Source: Myxococcales bacterium
Lineage (GTDB): Bacteria; Myxococcota_A; Polyangia; Polyangiales; Polyangiaceae
Direction: 5' to 3'
DNA: 64,000 nt
Assembly (NCBI GenBank): GCA_025355005.1
Contig: JANXLV010000368.1
Coordinates: 1 to 64,000 of the forward strand
Below, piece by piece: positions 20,386 through 28,908 of the stretch. Every line of letters starts with the position of its first letter. Position 1 is the first letter of the stretch. The notes under the pieces are model-generated. The model was given only the letters and a program-made list of their open reading frames with translations. It had not been told where the DNA came from and did not search any database. The position numbers and the translations under genes were made by a program.

Positions 20386-22521
20386 ATGCGGGATACGACC
20401 AGGCGCTGGAAATTGGTTGCACTATGCATGCTTCCTCTGGCCCTCGCCGCGGGCTTCCTGGGTTGTCAGAGGGCGCAGGGCGAATCGGCGATCGCGGCGT
20501 CTCCACCTACGGCAACGGGCGCTGGCTCCGGCGGTGCCGCTCGGTCGGGGTCGCCGGCGGTGGCGGAGACGGCGCTGACGCCGGAGGAGAACGCCACGGG
20601 AAAGATCGTCACGTTCAAGTCCGAGGACGACCTCAAGAAGTTCTTCGGCACGTGGAAAGAAGGCATGGAGGCGCAGCGCCAGAAGCCCGTGTACATGAAT
20701 GGCCCGTCGATGGAGGGTGGTGCACCGCCGCCCATCAACGTGACGCCCGTAGCGCCGAAGCCGGCGAGCCCGAGCCCGAGCGTCTCCCCGCCCGCGCAGC
20801 ATGCGCCCGCGCGCGCGCGTGCCGTCGACAGCGCCGCGCCTGCGAAGAAGGAAGCGAACGAGTCCATCACGAACAACCAGCACGCGAACGTGGACGAGGG
20901 CGACATCGTGAAGATGCACGGCGACCACCTGGTCGTGCTGCGTCGCGGTCGCATCTTCACCGTGTCCCTCGAGGCCGGGAAGATGAAAGCGAGCGGCATG
21001 CTCGACGCGTTCGGGCCCGACATCGATCCGGCCGGCAGCTGGTACGACGAGATGCTGGTGGATGGCGACAACGTCGTCGTCATCGGCTTCAGCTACGCGC
21101 GGGGCGGCACGGAGATCGGGATCTTCAGCATCGATCCCGCGGGCTCGCTCCGCTACCGCACGACGTATCACATGCGCTCGAACGACTATTACTCGGCGCG
21201 CAACTACGCGAGCCGCATCGTCGACGGGCGTCTGGTCTTCTATGCGCCCACGTACATCTCGCCGTACGAAGCGGACGTGTTCCGCCCGTTCCCCGCGGTG
21301 CGTCGCTGGCGTCGCGGCGCTGCGGACACCGACTTCATTCGCACGCTCGTGCCCACGCGCCTCTACCACCTCGCGAACGAGACGCCGCCGTCTGGATACA
21401 TGGCGCTGCACACGGTGACGTCGTGCGACCTGCGCGCGAGCGATCTGTCGTGCGACTCCGTTGGCATGATCGGTCCTGCGGGCCGCGTCTTCTACGTGTC
21501 CGAGAACAACGTCTATGTATGGATGCGCGACTGGAACCCGAACCAGGGCTTCCAGACCTCGCCGGGCGTACTCGCCAAGATGCCGATAAAACCCGGGTCA
21601 CCGGTCCAGGCGATCCGCGTGGCGGGCATGCCCACCGATCAGTTCTCGTTCGAGGAGAACGGCGGCTTCCTCAACGTGCTCGTTCGCTCGGAGTCGAACG
21701 GCGATGCGATGTGGGCGAGCGAGGTCACGTCGGGCGACGCCGCCGTGATGCGCGTGCCGCTCGGTCTGTTCTCCGACGGCGTGCCGATCGCTTCGCGCTC
21801 GCGCTACACACGCGTGCCAAAGCCCGAGGGCAACGCCGTACAAAACCGCTTCATCGGCCCGTGGCTGCTCTATGGCGCAGGGAACGGCTACTGGACGCGC
21901 AGCGCGGGCGCATCGAAGCTCTACGCGTATCGCTACGCCACGAAGGAAGAGCCATCCGTCGTCGATCTCGATCAGGGCGTCGATCGCATCGAGGCGATGG
22001 GTGATGACGCAGTGGTCGTGGGCTCGCGCCAGCAGGACCTCGTATTCTCGCCGGTGGGACTGGGCAAGGAAGTGCACGCGCACCGCGACTTCGTGCGGCG
22101 CAACGCCTCGCAGGGTGAGCTGCGGAGTCATGGGTTCTTCTACAAGCCGTCGAGCGACAAGGAGGGCGAGGGCGTCGTGGGCTTGCCGATCCGGAAGGAG
22201 GGCGCGCGCGGTGGTCGCTATCTGACCGAAGGCTCGGCGGGCGTGTTGTTCCTGAAGAACCGTGGCCTCGAGCTGTCGGAGCTTGGGTCGCTGGACGCGT
22301 CACCGCTCGGGACGAACCACGATGGCTGCCGCGCGTCGTGCGTGGACTGGTACGGGAACGCGCGGCCGATCTTTGCGACGGGGCGCGTGTTCGCGCTCAT
22401 GGGGTATGAGCTCGTGGAGGGGCAGGTCGCGGGGAAGACGATGACGGAGAAGGCGCGGATGTCGTTCGCTCCGAGGGGGGGAGCGCCGGCGCGGGGAGCG
22501 GACGAGGAGTCGCCGTACTGA
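20386..22521 (+). CDS. Secreted beta-propeller lipoprotein (COG4880-like)
   Basis: 711 residues. Lipobox-like FLGC near residue 27, Pro/Ala-rich linker, then NQHANVDEGDIVKMHGD, a pattern known in secreted proteins with a C-terminal beta-propeller (COG4880). The remainder is propeller-like, with repeated strand-turn segments (VVVIGFSYARGG, GRVFYVSENNVYVW, LLYGAGNGYWT). Envelope-anchored, role unknown. The early codons contain a TGYANNNTRCA motif (20418). A hexamer repeat begins six bases after the stop. Confidence 0.8.
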   Translation: MRDTTRRWKLVALCMLPLALAAGFLGCQRAQGESAIAASPPTATGAGSGGAARSGSPAVAETALTPEENATGKIVTFKSEDDLKKFFGTWKEGMEAQRQKPVYMNGPSMEGGAPPPINVTPVAPKPASPSPSVSPPAQHAPARARAVDSAAPAKKEANESITNNQHANVDEGDIVKMHGDHLVVLRRGRIFTVSLEAGKMKASGMLDAFGPDIDPAGSWYDEMLVDGDNVVVIGFSYARGGTEIGIFSIDPAGSLRYRTTYHMRSNDYYSARNYASRIVDGRLVFYAPTYISPYEADVFRPFPAVRRWRRGAADTDFIRTLVPTRLYHLANETPPSGYMALHTVTSCDLRASDLSCDSVGMIGPAGRVFYVSENNVYVWMRDWNPNQGFQTSPGVLAKMPIKPGSPVQAIRVAGMPTDQFSFEENGGFLNVLVRSESNGDAMWASEVTSGDAAVMRVPLGLFSDGVPIASRSRYTRVPKPEGNAVQNRFIGPWLLYGAGNGYWTRSAGASKLYAYRYATKEEPSVVDLDQGVDRIEAMGDDAVVVGSRQQDLVFSPVGLGKEVHAHRDFVRRNASQGELRSHGFFYKPSSDKEGEGVVGLPIRKEGARGGRYLTEGSAGVLFLKNRGLELSELGSLDASPLGTNHDGCRASCVDWYGNARPIFATGRVFALMGYELVEGQVAGKTMTEKARMSFAPRGGAPARGADEESPY

Positions 22522-22526
22522 AGAGC

Positions 22527-22608
22527 GACGACGACTTCGACGACGACCTCGACTTCGACTTCGACTTCGACTTCGACCTCGACTTCGACCTCGACTTCGA
22601 CCTGGACC
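22527..22608. repeat. Hexanucleotide repeat (GACTTC/GACCTC)n
   Basis: About 13 imperfect copies of GAC[TC]TC begin six bases after the stop of the propeller gene. Similar tracts follow other stop codons at 32311-32357 and, degenerate, at 50773-50806. Confidence 0.85.
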
Positions 22609-22746
22609 TATCTGTCCGTTCTCGGTGACGCTTCCTCGTCGTTGCATCAGGGTGGTTCCTTCGCGATCCAGTTTTGGCTCTGGAAAGCCTTGTGATTTCG
22701 TTTGAGGTGGTTGGGTATGGATGTCGCATGAAGTGCGCCTGCTCCC

Positions 22747-23634
22747 ATGGAACTCACCCGCTCTCGTTGGTTTCGCGCTGCTTGTGGTGGTCTGCTGCTT
22801 GCCCTCGCGGCTTGTAGCGTGGACTCGGGACAGGACTCGGACGAGCCCACCGAGGAGGAGATCGCGGCTTCGCTGAACGGCACGGTCGGACCCGAAAAGG
22901 CGGACTCGCTCGCGGCGATCCCCTGGGCCACGATCGGTGCGGGCGTGAGCTACAAGAAGGTCGGCGCTGGCAGTGACGTGCTGATCGTCTACGGCGGCTA
23001 CACAGCGCAGGACGTGTTCTCGCAGCGCTGGGCCGATGAGCTCGTGCGCGACAAGCTCGGTGCAGAGGGCGCCTCACACATCTACGCCGTGAAGGGACCG
23101 AACCAGTCCGGCTACGCGAACCGCGAGATCGGCAACAGCAAGCTCGTAGCGCACCTCGCGCAGGGCACGCGCGCCGCGAACGCCTCACGCATCATCGTCA
23201 TCGCGCACTCGAGCGGCACCTACGTCTCGACGGAGCTCTTCCAGCAGCTCGCGTCGTCCGACCCCAGCGCGCTCACCAAGGTCACGCTCTTCAACCTGGA
23301 TGGCGGCGGTCTGGACGCGAGCCTCGCGCGCAAGATGACCCATGCGTACTTCGTGTGGGCGTGCGACTCGAAGATCGGTCGATGCTCCCACAATGCGGGC
23401 GGCATGCAGGCGCTGGGCTCCGAGTTTGCGTCGGAGGGCGGCGGCATCAAGGTGAACGCCATCGGCAGCGGATGCAGCTCGTCAGCGGCGGGTGGGCTCT
23501 GGTGCATGCACGACACGCTGATCAACACGAAGCCGCACAATCCGGTGATGTACGATCTGCTCGACGATTACACGGACTTTTCGACGCCGGGGCGCTCGGT
23601 GGTGACGTCGTACCTGGACGTGCTGGCTCACTGA
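22747..23634 (+). CDS. Secreted alpha/beta-hydrolase-like lipoprotein
   Basis: 295 residues with signal peptide and lipobox LALAAC near residue 22. The mature part has VIAHSSGTYVS, a nucleophile-elbow-like G/H-x-S-x-G (Ser in HSSGT), preceded by a beta-strand DVLIVYGGYT and followed by FNLDGGGLD; a late CMHDTLI supplies a possible His. This suggests an alpha/beta-hydrolase fold with esterase-like chemistry. Convergent with the 23640 gene (gap of five bases). Substrate unknown. Confidence 0.75.
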   Translation: MELTRSRWFRAACGGLLLALAACSVDSGQDSDEPTEEEIAASLNGTVGPEKADSLAAIPWATIGAGVSYKKVGAGSDVLIVYGGYTAQDVFSQRWADELVRDKLGAEGASHIYAVKGPNQSGYANREIGNSKLVAHLAQGTRAANASRIIVIAHSSGTYVSTELFQQLASSDPSALTKVTLFNLDGGGLDASLARKMTHAYFVWACDSKIGRCSHNAGGMQALGSEFASEGGGIKVNAIGSGCSSSAAGGLWCMHDTLINTKPHNPVMYDLLDDYTDFSTPGRSVVTSYLDVLAH

Positions 23635-23639
23635 AGGCG

Positions 23640-24803
23640 TCAGTTCGGCAGGACCTGCTTCATGCTCGTGCGGTAGACCGGCCCGTCGGCGCCGACGGCT
23701 CCGTCCTGTGAGGTGAGGCCCACGAGGTAGGCGGAGCCGTCCGCCGTCACCACCGGGTACCGGTACGCGATGCGGACCAGATCGTTCGAGACGTCGAGGA
23801 GCACCGGAGCCACTCGCTTCTGCGCGAGGTCGTACGCGAAGATTCCGGCGTAGCCCGTGTAGACGATCCAGCTGCCCCAGCGGGTGAAGTTGTTGCTCGT
23901 GGTCGCGCTGTAGAAGTAGTGCGACGTCTTGTAGGTGGGCGCGATCTGGTAGGTGGACGCCTGGATCTCCGCGGAGAGATCGCGAAGGCCGTTCTGCGCG
24001 TAGTCGAAGAACTTGAGCCCGGTGGAGTCCTCGAACGCGACGCCGTCCTTGGAGAAGTTCACCGCGCCTGCGATCTCCGTCTTGTTCTGCATGTACTGGG
24101 CCTTCTTCGTCGTCAGATCCACGCGCCAGAGGCGGCCGCTCTCGATGACCATCATCGTCTGACCGTCCACGTCGAAGTCCAGCAGCTCACCGACCTTGAT
24201 GCCCGCGTCCTCCAGCGTGAAGAGCTTCGTTGGCGTGCCGCCTGGCGCGAACGACCAGATCGCGGTGCCGGTGCCGGTCTTGTCCGTCGGCGTCGTGATC
24301 ACGTAGATCGTGCTTCCCGAGACCGCGTAGGCCCACCACTTCTGCTCGTCGGTGGGCGCCGGCAGATCCGCCAAGCCCTTCTCGGTGTTCGCAACGTGTG
24401 CATCATACACGTGATAGGTGATGTGGTCGCCGGCGCGCTGGGCTGTCACCACGAGATCGTCCGACGTGCGCTCGTTCGCGTTGTCGCCGCTGCCGAGCGA
24501 GAAGCCGTAGTCGAGCGTGGTGCCGTCGGCGTTCCTGCGATGGAAGATGGGGTCCTTGCCCGGGTACGTGCGGTAGTAGACCGTGGTTCCCGCTGCCTCG
24601 AGCTCCATCGCGCTCTTGTCCATCGCTTGCGTGCGGTGTGACTCGAGGTCCGCCGAGAGCTTCTTGAACGCGGCAGTGTCGGCGTCGGTGGTGGGGCCCT
24701 CCGTCCCCGACGAACCACTGCCGTCGGACGTGGAGGGCGCTCCGAAGAAGCAGCCAGAGAGAAGCGCGAGCGACAAAGCGGAAGCGGCAAAAGAGATTCT
24801 CAT
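23640..24803 (-). CDS. Lipoprotein with beta-propeller-like body
   Basis: 387 residues from ATG 24803. Signal peptide with lipobox LLSGC near 17, a Gly/Ser linker, then repeated short beta motifs with Trp and Tyr (GRLWRVDLTTK, GSWIVYTGYAG, STIYVITTPTD), consistent with a six- or seven-bladed propeller. Function unknown. Its start is about 70 bases from the left inverted repeat of the accessory island, so the island sits in or beside its promoter region. Confidence 0.75.
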   Translation of the reverse strand: MRISFAASALSLALLSGCFFGAPSTSDGSGSSGTEGPTTDADTAAFKKLSADLESHRTQAMDKSAMELEAAGTTVYYRTYPGKDPIFHRRNADGTTLDYGFSLGSGDNANERTSDDLVVTAQRAGDHITYHVYDAHVANTEKGLADLPAPTDEQKWWAYAVSGSTIYVITTPTDKTGTGTAIWSFAPGGTPTKLFTLEDAGIKVGELLDFDVDGQTMMVIESGRLWRVDLTTKKAQYMQNKTEIAGAVNFSKDGVAFEDSTGLKFFDYAQNGLRDLSAEIQASTYQIAPTYKTSHYFYSATTSNNFTRWGSWIVYTGYAGIFAYDLAQKRVAPVLLDVSNDLVRIAYRYPVVTADGSAYLVGLTSQDGAVGADGPVYRTSMKQVLPN

Positions 24804-24874
24804 GACCCGCCGCCAAGCAACCCACGAGCCAACGCGCACAGTCGCGGAGTTCCACGCACCCAGCGACCGCCAAC

Positions 24875-24911
24875 CGGAAATCTATTGGTAGTGGCCGGAA
24901 TTGAAATTCCG
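24875..24911. repeat. Left 37-bp inverted repeat of island
   Basis: Begins CGGAAAT and ends ATTCCG, with the core ATTGGTAGTGGCCGGAATTG shared exactly with the right copy. Each copy is itself nearly palindromic at its ends (CGGAAAT/ATTTCCG). Confidence 0.85.
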
Positions 24912-24948
24912 AAATTGACGCGCTCGGTTTCGATCCAAGCTGTCGCGC

Positions 24949-25275
24949 ATGCGCATTCTCACCCAGCGGATCGTGTGGCACCGAGCGTCGAGCGTCGCGC
25001 GTGAACGTCAGACGACGTTGAGCGAAGGGGAGTCGGACAGCGTGCGACTGACCCTTGATGCGCTCCGCGTTCGGCTCGGCTCATGGGAGGCCGTAGCGCG
25101 CGCCCTGAACGTATCGTCTCGGATGCTCCGCATGAACCGTCACGCGCGCATGAAGAGCGGGATCGCCGTCCGCATCGCGAACGCGACGGGGATGCGGCTC
25201 TATACGATCCTCACGCGGAAGCTTCCGGTTCGACGCCGGCGTCGAGCTTGCCCAACGTGCGGGAGGCAGGGGTAG
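24949..25275 (+). CDS. Small putative HTH protein next to the left repeat
   Basis: Up to 108 residues from ATG 24949; later in-frame starts are possible. The centre (LGSWEAVARALNVSSRMLRMNRHARMKS, split by an Arg-rich turn) looks like an XRE-type helix-turn-helix, and the tail has CPTCG after a run of Arg. It begins 38 bases inside the left inverted repeat, so it could bind it. No family firmly recognised. Confidence 0.55.
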   Translation: MRILTQRIVWHRASSVARERQTTLSEGESDSVRLTLDALRVRLGSWEAVARALNVSSRMLRMNRHARMKSGIAVRIANATGMRLYTILTRKLPVRRRRRACPTCGRQG

Positions 25276-25316
25276 CGGGCCTCGATGGGTCGCGCCCGTG
25301 CCGTGGAAGGTGAGGA

Positions 25317-26096
25317 CTAAGCTGCCCTTCGCAGCATCCCCTCAAATTCGTCCGGTCGCGACCATCTGGCAACGTCCGAAACCGACTCCACAAGACTGAA
25401 GTCCTCCGGCTGCCACACATCCATTGTGTCATCGAAGAGCGAAAGAAACCGCAGCGGTTGTGGGCCGACGGACAGCGCATTCAGGTCGTACCAGGTCGCG
25501 AGAACATGCTCGGCGATCTTCCTGCCGGCAGCGCGACTGCCGGTGCTCAGCACACACACAAGGGAACTCGCATCGGGCGTGCGGACATGAAAGTCGGCCG
25601 TCCACTCGCGCCCTGATCTTCCGACGAGCTTCTTTGCTCGGTCGAATGGGATGCTCTTTTCCGTGAGGTAATCCGCAACCTCTTCGGTTACGGATTCAAC
25701 CGCGCGCGTTCTGAGCGTGAACCATAGGTCGGCCACGCGCAAGCAGGCTTGGCCCAGCCGAAGCACGGCATCTGCGAGGCGATCGGCGGCTCCCAGGCGC
25801 ACAATGAGCATCCCCTTGAAGAACTCAACGCTGTGGTTCATCAGAACGTCATCGATCATCTGCCGCTGTTTGGGGGACCGACGAAGAGCAAGGGTCTGCA
25901 TGCGCAGCCACCGAACGGTCTCGCCAAGATCTGTCAACGTTCGCACGTCGCCATTGGTCGAGTAGTAGAGATCGATGACGTCGCCGTCTGGGTACAGGAA
26001 CGGCGTGCGAACTCTTACACGCGAATCGTGTGGCGAGCAGACGAATAGGGCACTCAGTTGGGAACTGATTTCCGTGCACGGGCTGCTGGCGTTCAT
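25317..26096 (-). CDS. DUF1828-like protein
   Basis: 259 residues. The N-terminal segment RVRTPFLYPDGDVIDLYY followed by LTDLGETVRWLRM matches the style of DUF1828 (PF08861); the C-terminal half is separate and may correspond to DUF1829 (RAAGRKIAEHVLATWYDL). The start at 26096 is chosen because its ATG overlaps the stop of the next gene upstream as ATGA. Last of four minus-strand genes running from the transposase. Function of the family unknown; the fold is often in accessory loci. Family call is by eye. Confidence 0.7.
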   Translation of the reverse strand: MNASSPCTEISSQLSALFVCSPHDSRVRVRTPFLYPDGDVIDLYYSTNGDVRTLTDLGETVRWLRMQTLALRRSPKQRQMIDDVLMNHSVEFFKGMLIVRLGAADRLADAVLRLGQACLRVADLWFTLRTRAVESVTEEVADYLTEKSIPFDRAKKLVGRSGREWTADFHVRTPDASSLVCVLSTGSRAAGRKIAEHVLATWYDLNALSVGPQPLRFLSLFDDTMDVWQPEDFSLVESVSDVARWSRPDEFEGMLRRAA

Positions 26097-26551
26097 AGGA
26101 AGAGATCCTCTTGGAATGGCGGAGGTGCATGCAGTGTCCCGGCGTGCGAGATCTTGGCCTCCATGCAAAACTGCTCCCACACGCCAACTGGGTCGTTGGC
26201 CGGCGCGGTAATGTCAGTCGGCACGTATGCCACCTTGTCCCGGTATTGTTCGGTGTAGCGGTGTTTGTGTTTCTCCCCGACCATCTGGCAAGTCGGATTG
26301 TGATGGTCCTTCCCAAGGTCGAGCGCGTAGATGCGGCCGACGCCTCGGTGGATGAGCGCGAATGTGACAGCTTTCGCGGGGGCGCTGTAGCTGCCCCTTA
26401 CAAATAGCGGGTAGCCTGGGTCAGACTTTATCTCGGCGCAAAACTCGACGCTCGGCGAGTGGTCTTCGTCCTCTAGCCAGTCGATGTCCCCATCGATGCG
26501 CTTTGTCGCATCGTCTAGCAGCGCGTCGAACTCGATCTGGGTCAGGGCCAT
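26093..26551 (-). CDS. DUF6978-like protein
   Basis: 152 residues beginning LTQIEFDALLDDA, the start pattern I associate with the DUF6978 family, followed by a beta-rich middle (GYPLFVRGSY, VTFALIHRGVGRIYALDLG) and a conserved HHNPTCQ...HKHRYTEQYRDK His-rich stretch. Nine bases after the ribbon-helix-helix gene and ATGA-overlapping the DUF1828-like gene. The tight pairing suggests the two products work together. No catalytic motif is obvious. Confidence 0.65.
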   Translation of the reverse strand: MALTQIEFDALLDDATKRIDGDIDWLEDEDHSPSVEFCAEIKSDPGYPLFVRGSYSAPAKAVTFALIHRGVGRIYALDLGKDHHNPTCQMVGEKHKHRYTEQYRDKVAYVPTDITAPANDPVGVWEQFCMEAKISHAGTLHAPPPFQEDLFL

Positions 26552-26560
26552 GCTTGAATC

Positions 26561-26776
26561 CTACCGCAGCGACGTTGCGCCCGCCTCCCCTTTGCGCGAT
26601 AGAGAAGCGGCTGACAGCAGCGCTTCGCGCGCCCACTGCGTGACGGGCTTGCCAACGCGCTTCGCCGCTTCGCCGATCGCATCGCGCTCTTCTGGCGTGA
26701 GCCTGAGCGAGAACATGGTCGCCTTCGCTTCGCCCACCGCAAGCGGCGGACGGCCCATGCGCGCCTTGCGGCTCAC
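26561..26776 (-). CDS. Ribbon-helix-helix (CopG/antitoxin-like) protein
   Basis: 71 residues from a GTG at 26776. The core MFSLRLTPEERDAIGEAAKRVGK is a typical beta-strand plus two helices of small RHH DNA-binding proteins and antitoxins. The GTG overlaps the transposase stop as GTGA, which makes it look co-translated with the transposase. It could repress the operon, or be the antitoxin partner of the downstream genes. Confidence 0.7.
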   Translation of the reverse strand: MSRKARMGRPPLAVGEAKATMFSLRLTPEERDAIGEAAKRVGKPVTQWAREALLSAASLSRKGEAGATSLR

Positions 26777-27615
26777 GATGCGCCCTCATGCGAGAGGGCC
26801 GCGTCGAGAAGGTCGCCCATGCTCCACACGGTCGGCGTGACACCAGAAGCCATCGCTGGCGTGCAGCGGATCGTGGAGTGCATCCGGACCAGATTGTAAT
26901 GGGCGAAGTGGAGTGCGGTCGCCGCGATGTGGTTCTCAAGCTTTTTGGAGAACGCGTTCGTGAGGCGCGTGTAGCGGCGCACGCCCATGCGAACCGTCAA
27001 GTTTTGACGCTCGACGTAGGACGTGGAGACCAGGTCTTCGATCGGCGCACCGAAGACCGGGATCTTCTCAATGCTCGTCACCTTCGGCGGCGAATACCTA
27101 CCCGGGCCGGCAGGCTCGGCTTCGTACTCTTTTACAAGTTGCGCATAGTCGACGGTGCCATCGGGAAACGCCGCATCAATTGCCGCGACGTACGTGCGAA
27201 GACCATCGGTCGTGATCTGAACACGGTGACGAAGGCGCGAAGCAACATCCGCGATGAACGCGCGGGCGGTCGCATCGTCGCGCTTGCCCACCGCGAAGGC
27301 GGGGACGAGCTTGGTGTCCGCATCGATCGCGACGAAGGTCCATGCGTCACCCTTGGTCGCATCGTCACTCGCGGCGATGTGACGCTGCTTCTTGCCGACG
27401 AAGGCCCAAAGCTCATCAATTTCGAGACGCTCGCAAGGAAGCCCGCGCATGGTCTCGTCCAACAGGTTCGCGCAGCCGTTCCCGACACGAACAAGCAAGG
27501 TGCCGATCGTCTCGCGGTTCACGCCGGTCATGCGCTCTGTGGAGCGGATCGAGCAACCCTCAACCAGGGCCGAGAGCACCGCAACCTGCTTGGAGTGGGG
27601 GAGCACGTTCGCCAT
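26773..27615 (-). CDS. IS1-like DDE transposase
   Basis: 280 residues. N-terminal HTH (about 18-45, CSIRSTERMTGVNRETIGTL) followed by an RNase H-like catalytic domain: Asp67 in EIDELWAF, Asp137 in TTDGLRTY and Glu202 in SYVERQNLTVRMG fit the DDE triad of the IS1/InsB superfamily, and the tail HFAHYNLVRMH is usual. All catalytic residues are present, so it may be active. Unlike a normal insertion sequence it is translationally fused by overlap (GTGA) to a downstream gene, with no right-hand inverted repeat in between, and has its own strong promoter. Confidence 0.88.
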   Translation of the reverse strand: MANVLPHSKQVAVLSALVEGCSIRSTERMTGVNRETIGTLLVRVGNGCANLLDETMRGLPCERLEIDELWAFVGKKQRHIAASDDATKGDAWTFVAIDADTKLVPAFAVGKRDDATARAFIADVASRLRHRVQITTDGLRTYVAAIDAAFPDGTVDYAQLVKEYEAEPAGPGRYSPPKVTSIEKIPVFGAPIEDLVSTSYVERQNLTVRMGVRRYTRLTNAFSKKLENHIAATALHFAHYNLVRMHSTIRCTPAMASGVTPTVWSMGDLLDAALSHEGAS

Positions 27616-27621
27616 ACATTT

Positions 27622-27649
27622 ATTGTAATACGAATAGTCTGCCTGTCAA
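27622..27649 (-). promoter_or_regulatory. Near-consensus sigma-70 promoter for the transposase operon
   Basis: Read on the minus strand: TTGACA (27649-27644), 16-bp spacer, TACAAT (27627-27622). The -10 ends seven bases before the ATG at 27615, so initiation would fall at or beside the start codon, giving a leaderless or almost leaderless mRNA. Confidence 0.7.
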
Positions 27650-27654
27650 GGACC

Positions 27655-27864
27655 TTATCCACGAGTCGCTCGAGCCTGTAGGGCCTCGATCAGCGGAAGA
27701 ACCGACGCGACGTCGCTGGCCGTGCCGCTATTCTCAATGGTTCCATCAATATACGCTTTGGCAAACTGGGGTCCGGTCAAGCCATAGAGCCTATGCGACG
27801 TGCGATCGAGCCAGTCGATCCAATTCGCTAGACCGAACACGGGTGCCTGTAGTTGGTTTCGCAT
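27655..27864 (-). CDS. Small uncharacterised protein, 69 residues
   Basis: Starts at ATG 27864 (an in-frame GTG at 27912 would add 16 residues). Sequence WIDWLDRTSHRLYGLTGPQFAKAYIDGTIENSG, split by short Trp/Tyr-rich stretches, looks like a genuine small folded protein. AT-rich codons compared with the flanking chromosome. Stops just before the transposase promoter and is divergent from the winged-helix-like gene. No family recognised. Confidence 0.55.
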   Translation of the reverse strand: MRNQLQAPVFGLANWIDWLDRTSHRLYGLTGPQFAKAYIDGTIENSGTASDVASVLPLIEALQARATRG

Positions 27865-27967
27865 GGTCCGTAAGTTTGCGGCAAAATACCAATAAATCAA
27901 ACTGTTTGTCACAAATAGACGGAGACATGTCGTTGTCGGGCCTTATCTTGACGCGGCGCCGATCGTA

Positions 27968-28009
27968 TCGAACTTATCAAGATTGGCTCGACACGATCGA
28001 TAAGTTCGA
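27968..28009. promoter_or_regulatory. 11-bp inverted repeat, candidate operator
   Basis: TCGAACTTATC at 27968-27978 pairs with GATAAGTTCGA at 27999-28009 across 20 bases, between divergent genes and 27 bases upstream of the 28036 start. Fits an operator for a dimeric repressor such as the RHH or HTH protein of the island; a transcribed hairpin is the alternative. Confidence 0.5.
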
Positions 28010-28035
28010 CTAATGTGATGTGTAGAGGTGGCGCG

Positions 28036-28875
28036 ATGGCCAACGAGAACGCGACTGAGACTGAGACTGTTGTGGGCAATGGATCGGTGGCGGAAGGGAA
28101 GGCGGAGGCTGCTCAGCCGAAGGAGAAGGCCCGGAGCGAAACGGCGTACCCGTACTACGACCTTGCGAACGCCGTTGGGATCGTGGAGGCGGTTCGCCGT
28201 GCAGGAGGCCGAGAGGCGTCCAACGCCGACGTGATGAAGGAGATGAAGGTCGTTAAGGCGGCCGACCGTCAGTGGGCGTACGGAATCCCAGGTGCCGCGC
28301 TGTTCGGGCTGATCGAGAGAATTGGCCGTGGTGACACCGGGCGCATCAAGGTCACCGACCTTGGACTTCGCATCGTGATGGCGTCTTCACCAGAGGCAGC
28401 GAGCGCAGCAAAGATCGCAGCGTTCAAGAAGCCGGAGTTGTACGCGAGCCTGCTTGAGCGGTTCGCCGGAACGGTGCCGACGAAAGAGGGTCTGAAGAAC
28501 CTTCTGTACACGGACTACAAGATCGTCGAGTCGATGGCACCGATTGCGGCGGAGGCTTTCATCGACTCGTTGAAGGTCGCTGGGCTTGTAGATGCAAACA
28601 ACGCCGTTTCGGTCGGGGAGCCCGCAAGCCCAGCGTCCGGAGCCGCTGGCGCCGCGAAGGAGTCGGCGCCCCCGGCCACGCACGTTCCGGAAAACATGCA
28701 GACGCTCCATGTGCCCGCAGACTTCGTGATCTACAAGTGCAAGATCGGGCAGGGCCGCGTGATCAACATCCCGCTGCCGCCCAGGTTCACCAGCTCCGAC
28801 GTGAAGCGCCTGCACGCCTTCCTGGCAACGCAGGTGGATGACGACGATTCGGACGAGGGGGGTGCTCCGATGTAA
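28036..28875 (+). CDS. Winged-helix-like protein (DUF5343-like)
   Basis: 279 residues. Start 28036 is preceded by AGAGGTGG. A Thr/Glu-rich leader is followed by YPYYDLANAVGIVEAVRRAGG, then GIPGAALFGLIERIG and KVTDLGLRIV, the layout of a winged helix as in DUF5343-type proteins, with a helical second domain ending TDYKIVESMAPIAAEAF. The C-terminal 100 residues are an Ala/Pro linker plus an FVIYKCKIGQGRVINIPLPPRF segment. It resembles proteins found in accessory and defence regions, but the role is not established. A terminator-like hairpin follows directly. Confidence 0.6.
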   Translation: MANENATETETVVGNGSVAEGKAEAAQPKEKARSETAYPYYDLANAVGIVEAVRRAGGREASNADVMKEMKVVKAADRQWAYGIPGAALFGLIERIGRGDTGRIKVTDLGLRIVMASSPEAASAAKIAAFKKPELYASLLERFAGTVPTKEGLKNLLYTDYKIVESMAPIAAEAFIDSLKVAGLVDANNAVSVGEPASPASGAAGAAKESAPPATHVPENMQTLHVPADFVIYKCKIGQGRVINIPLPPRFTSSDVKRLHAFLATQVDDDDSDEGGAPM

Positions 28876-28878
28876 ACA

Positions 28879-28908
28879 AAGCCCCAGGCGATTACTCACC
28901 CGGGGCTT
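28879..28908 (+). terminator. Terminator-like hairpin after the winged-helix gene
   Basis: AAGCCCC pairs with GGGGCTT across 16 bases, starting three bases after the stop. No T-run follows, so strength is uncertain. Confidence 0.5.

Noticed and set aside
22550..22608. CRISPR-like array
   Set aside because: The unit is a 6-mer with no spacers; it is a simple repeat.
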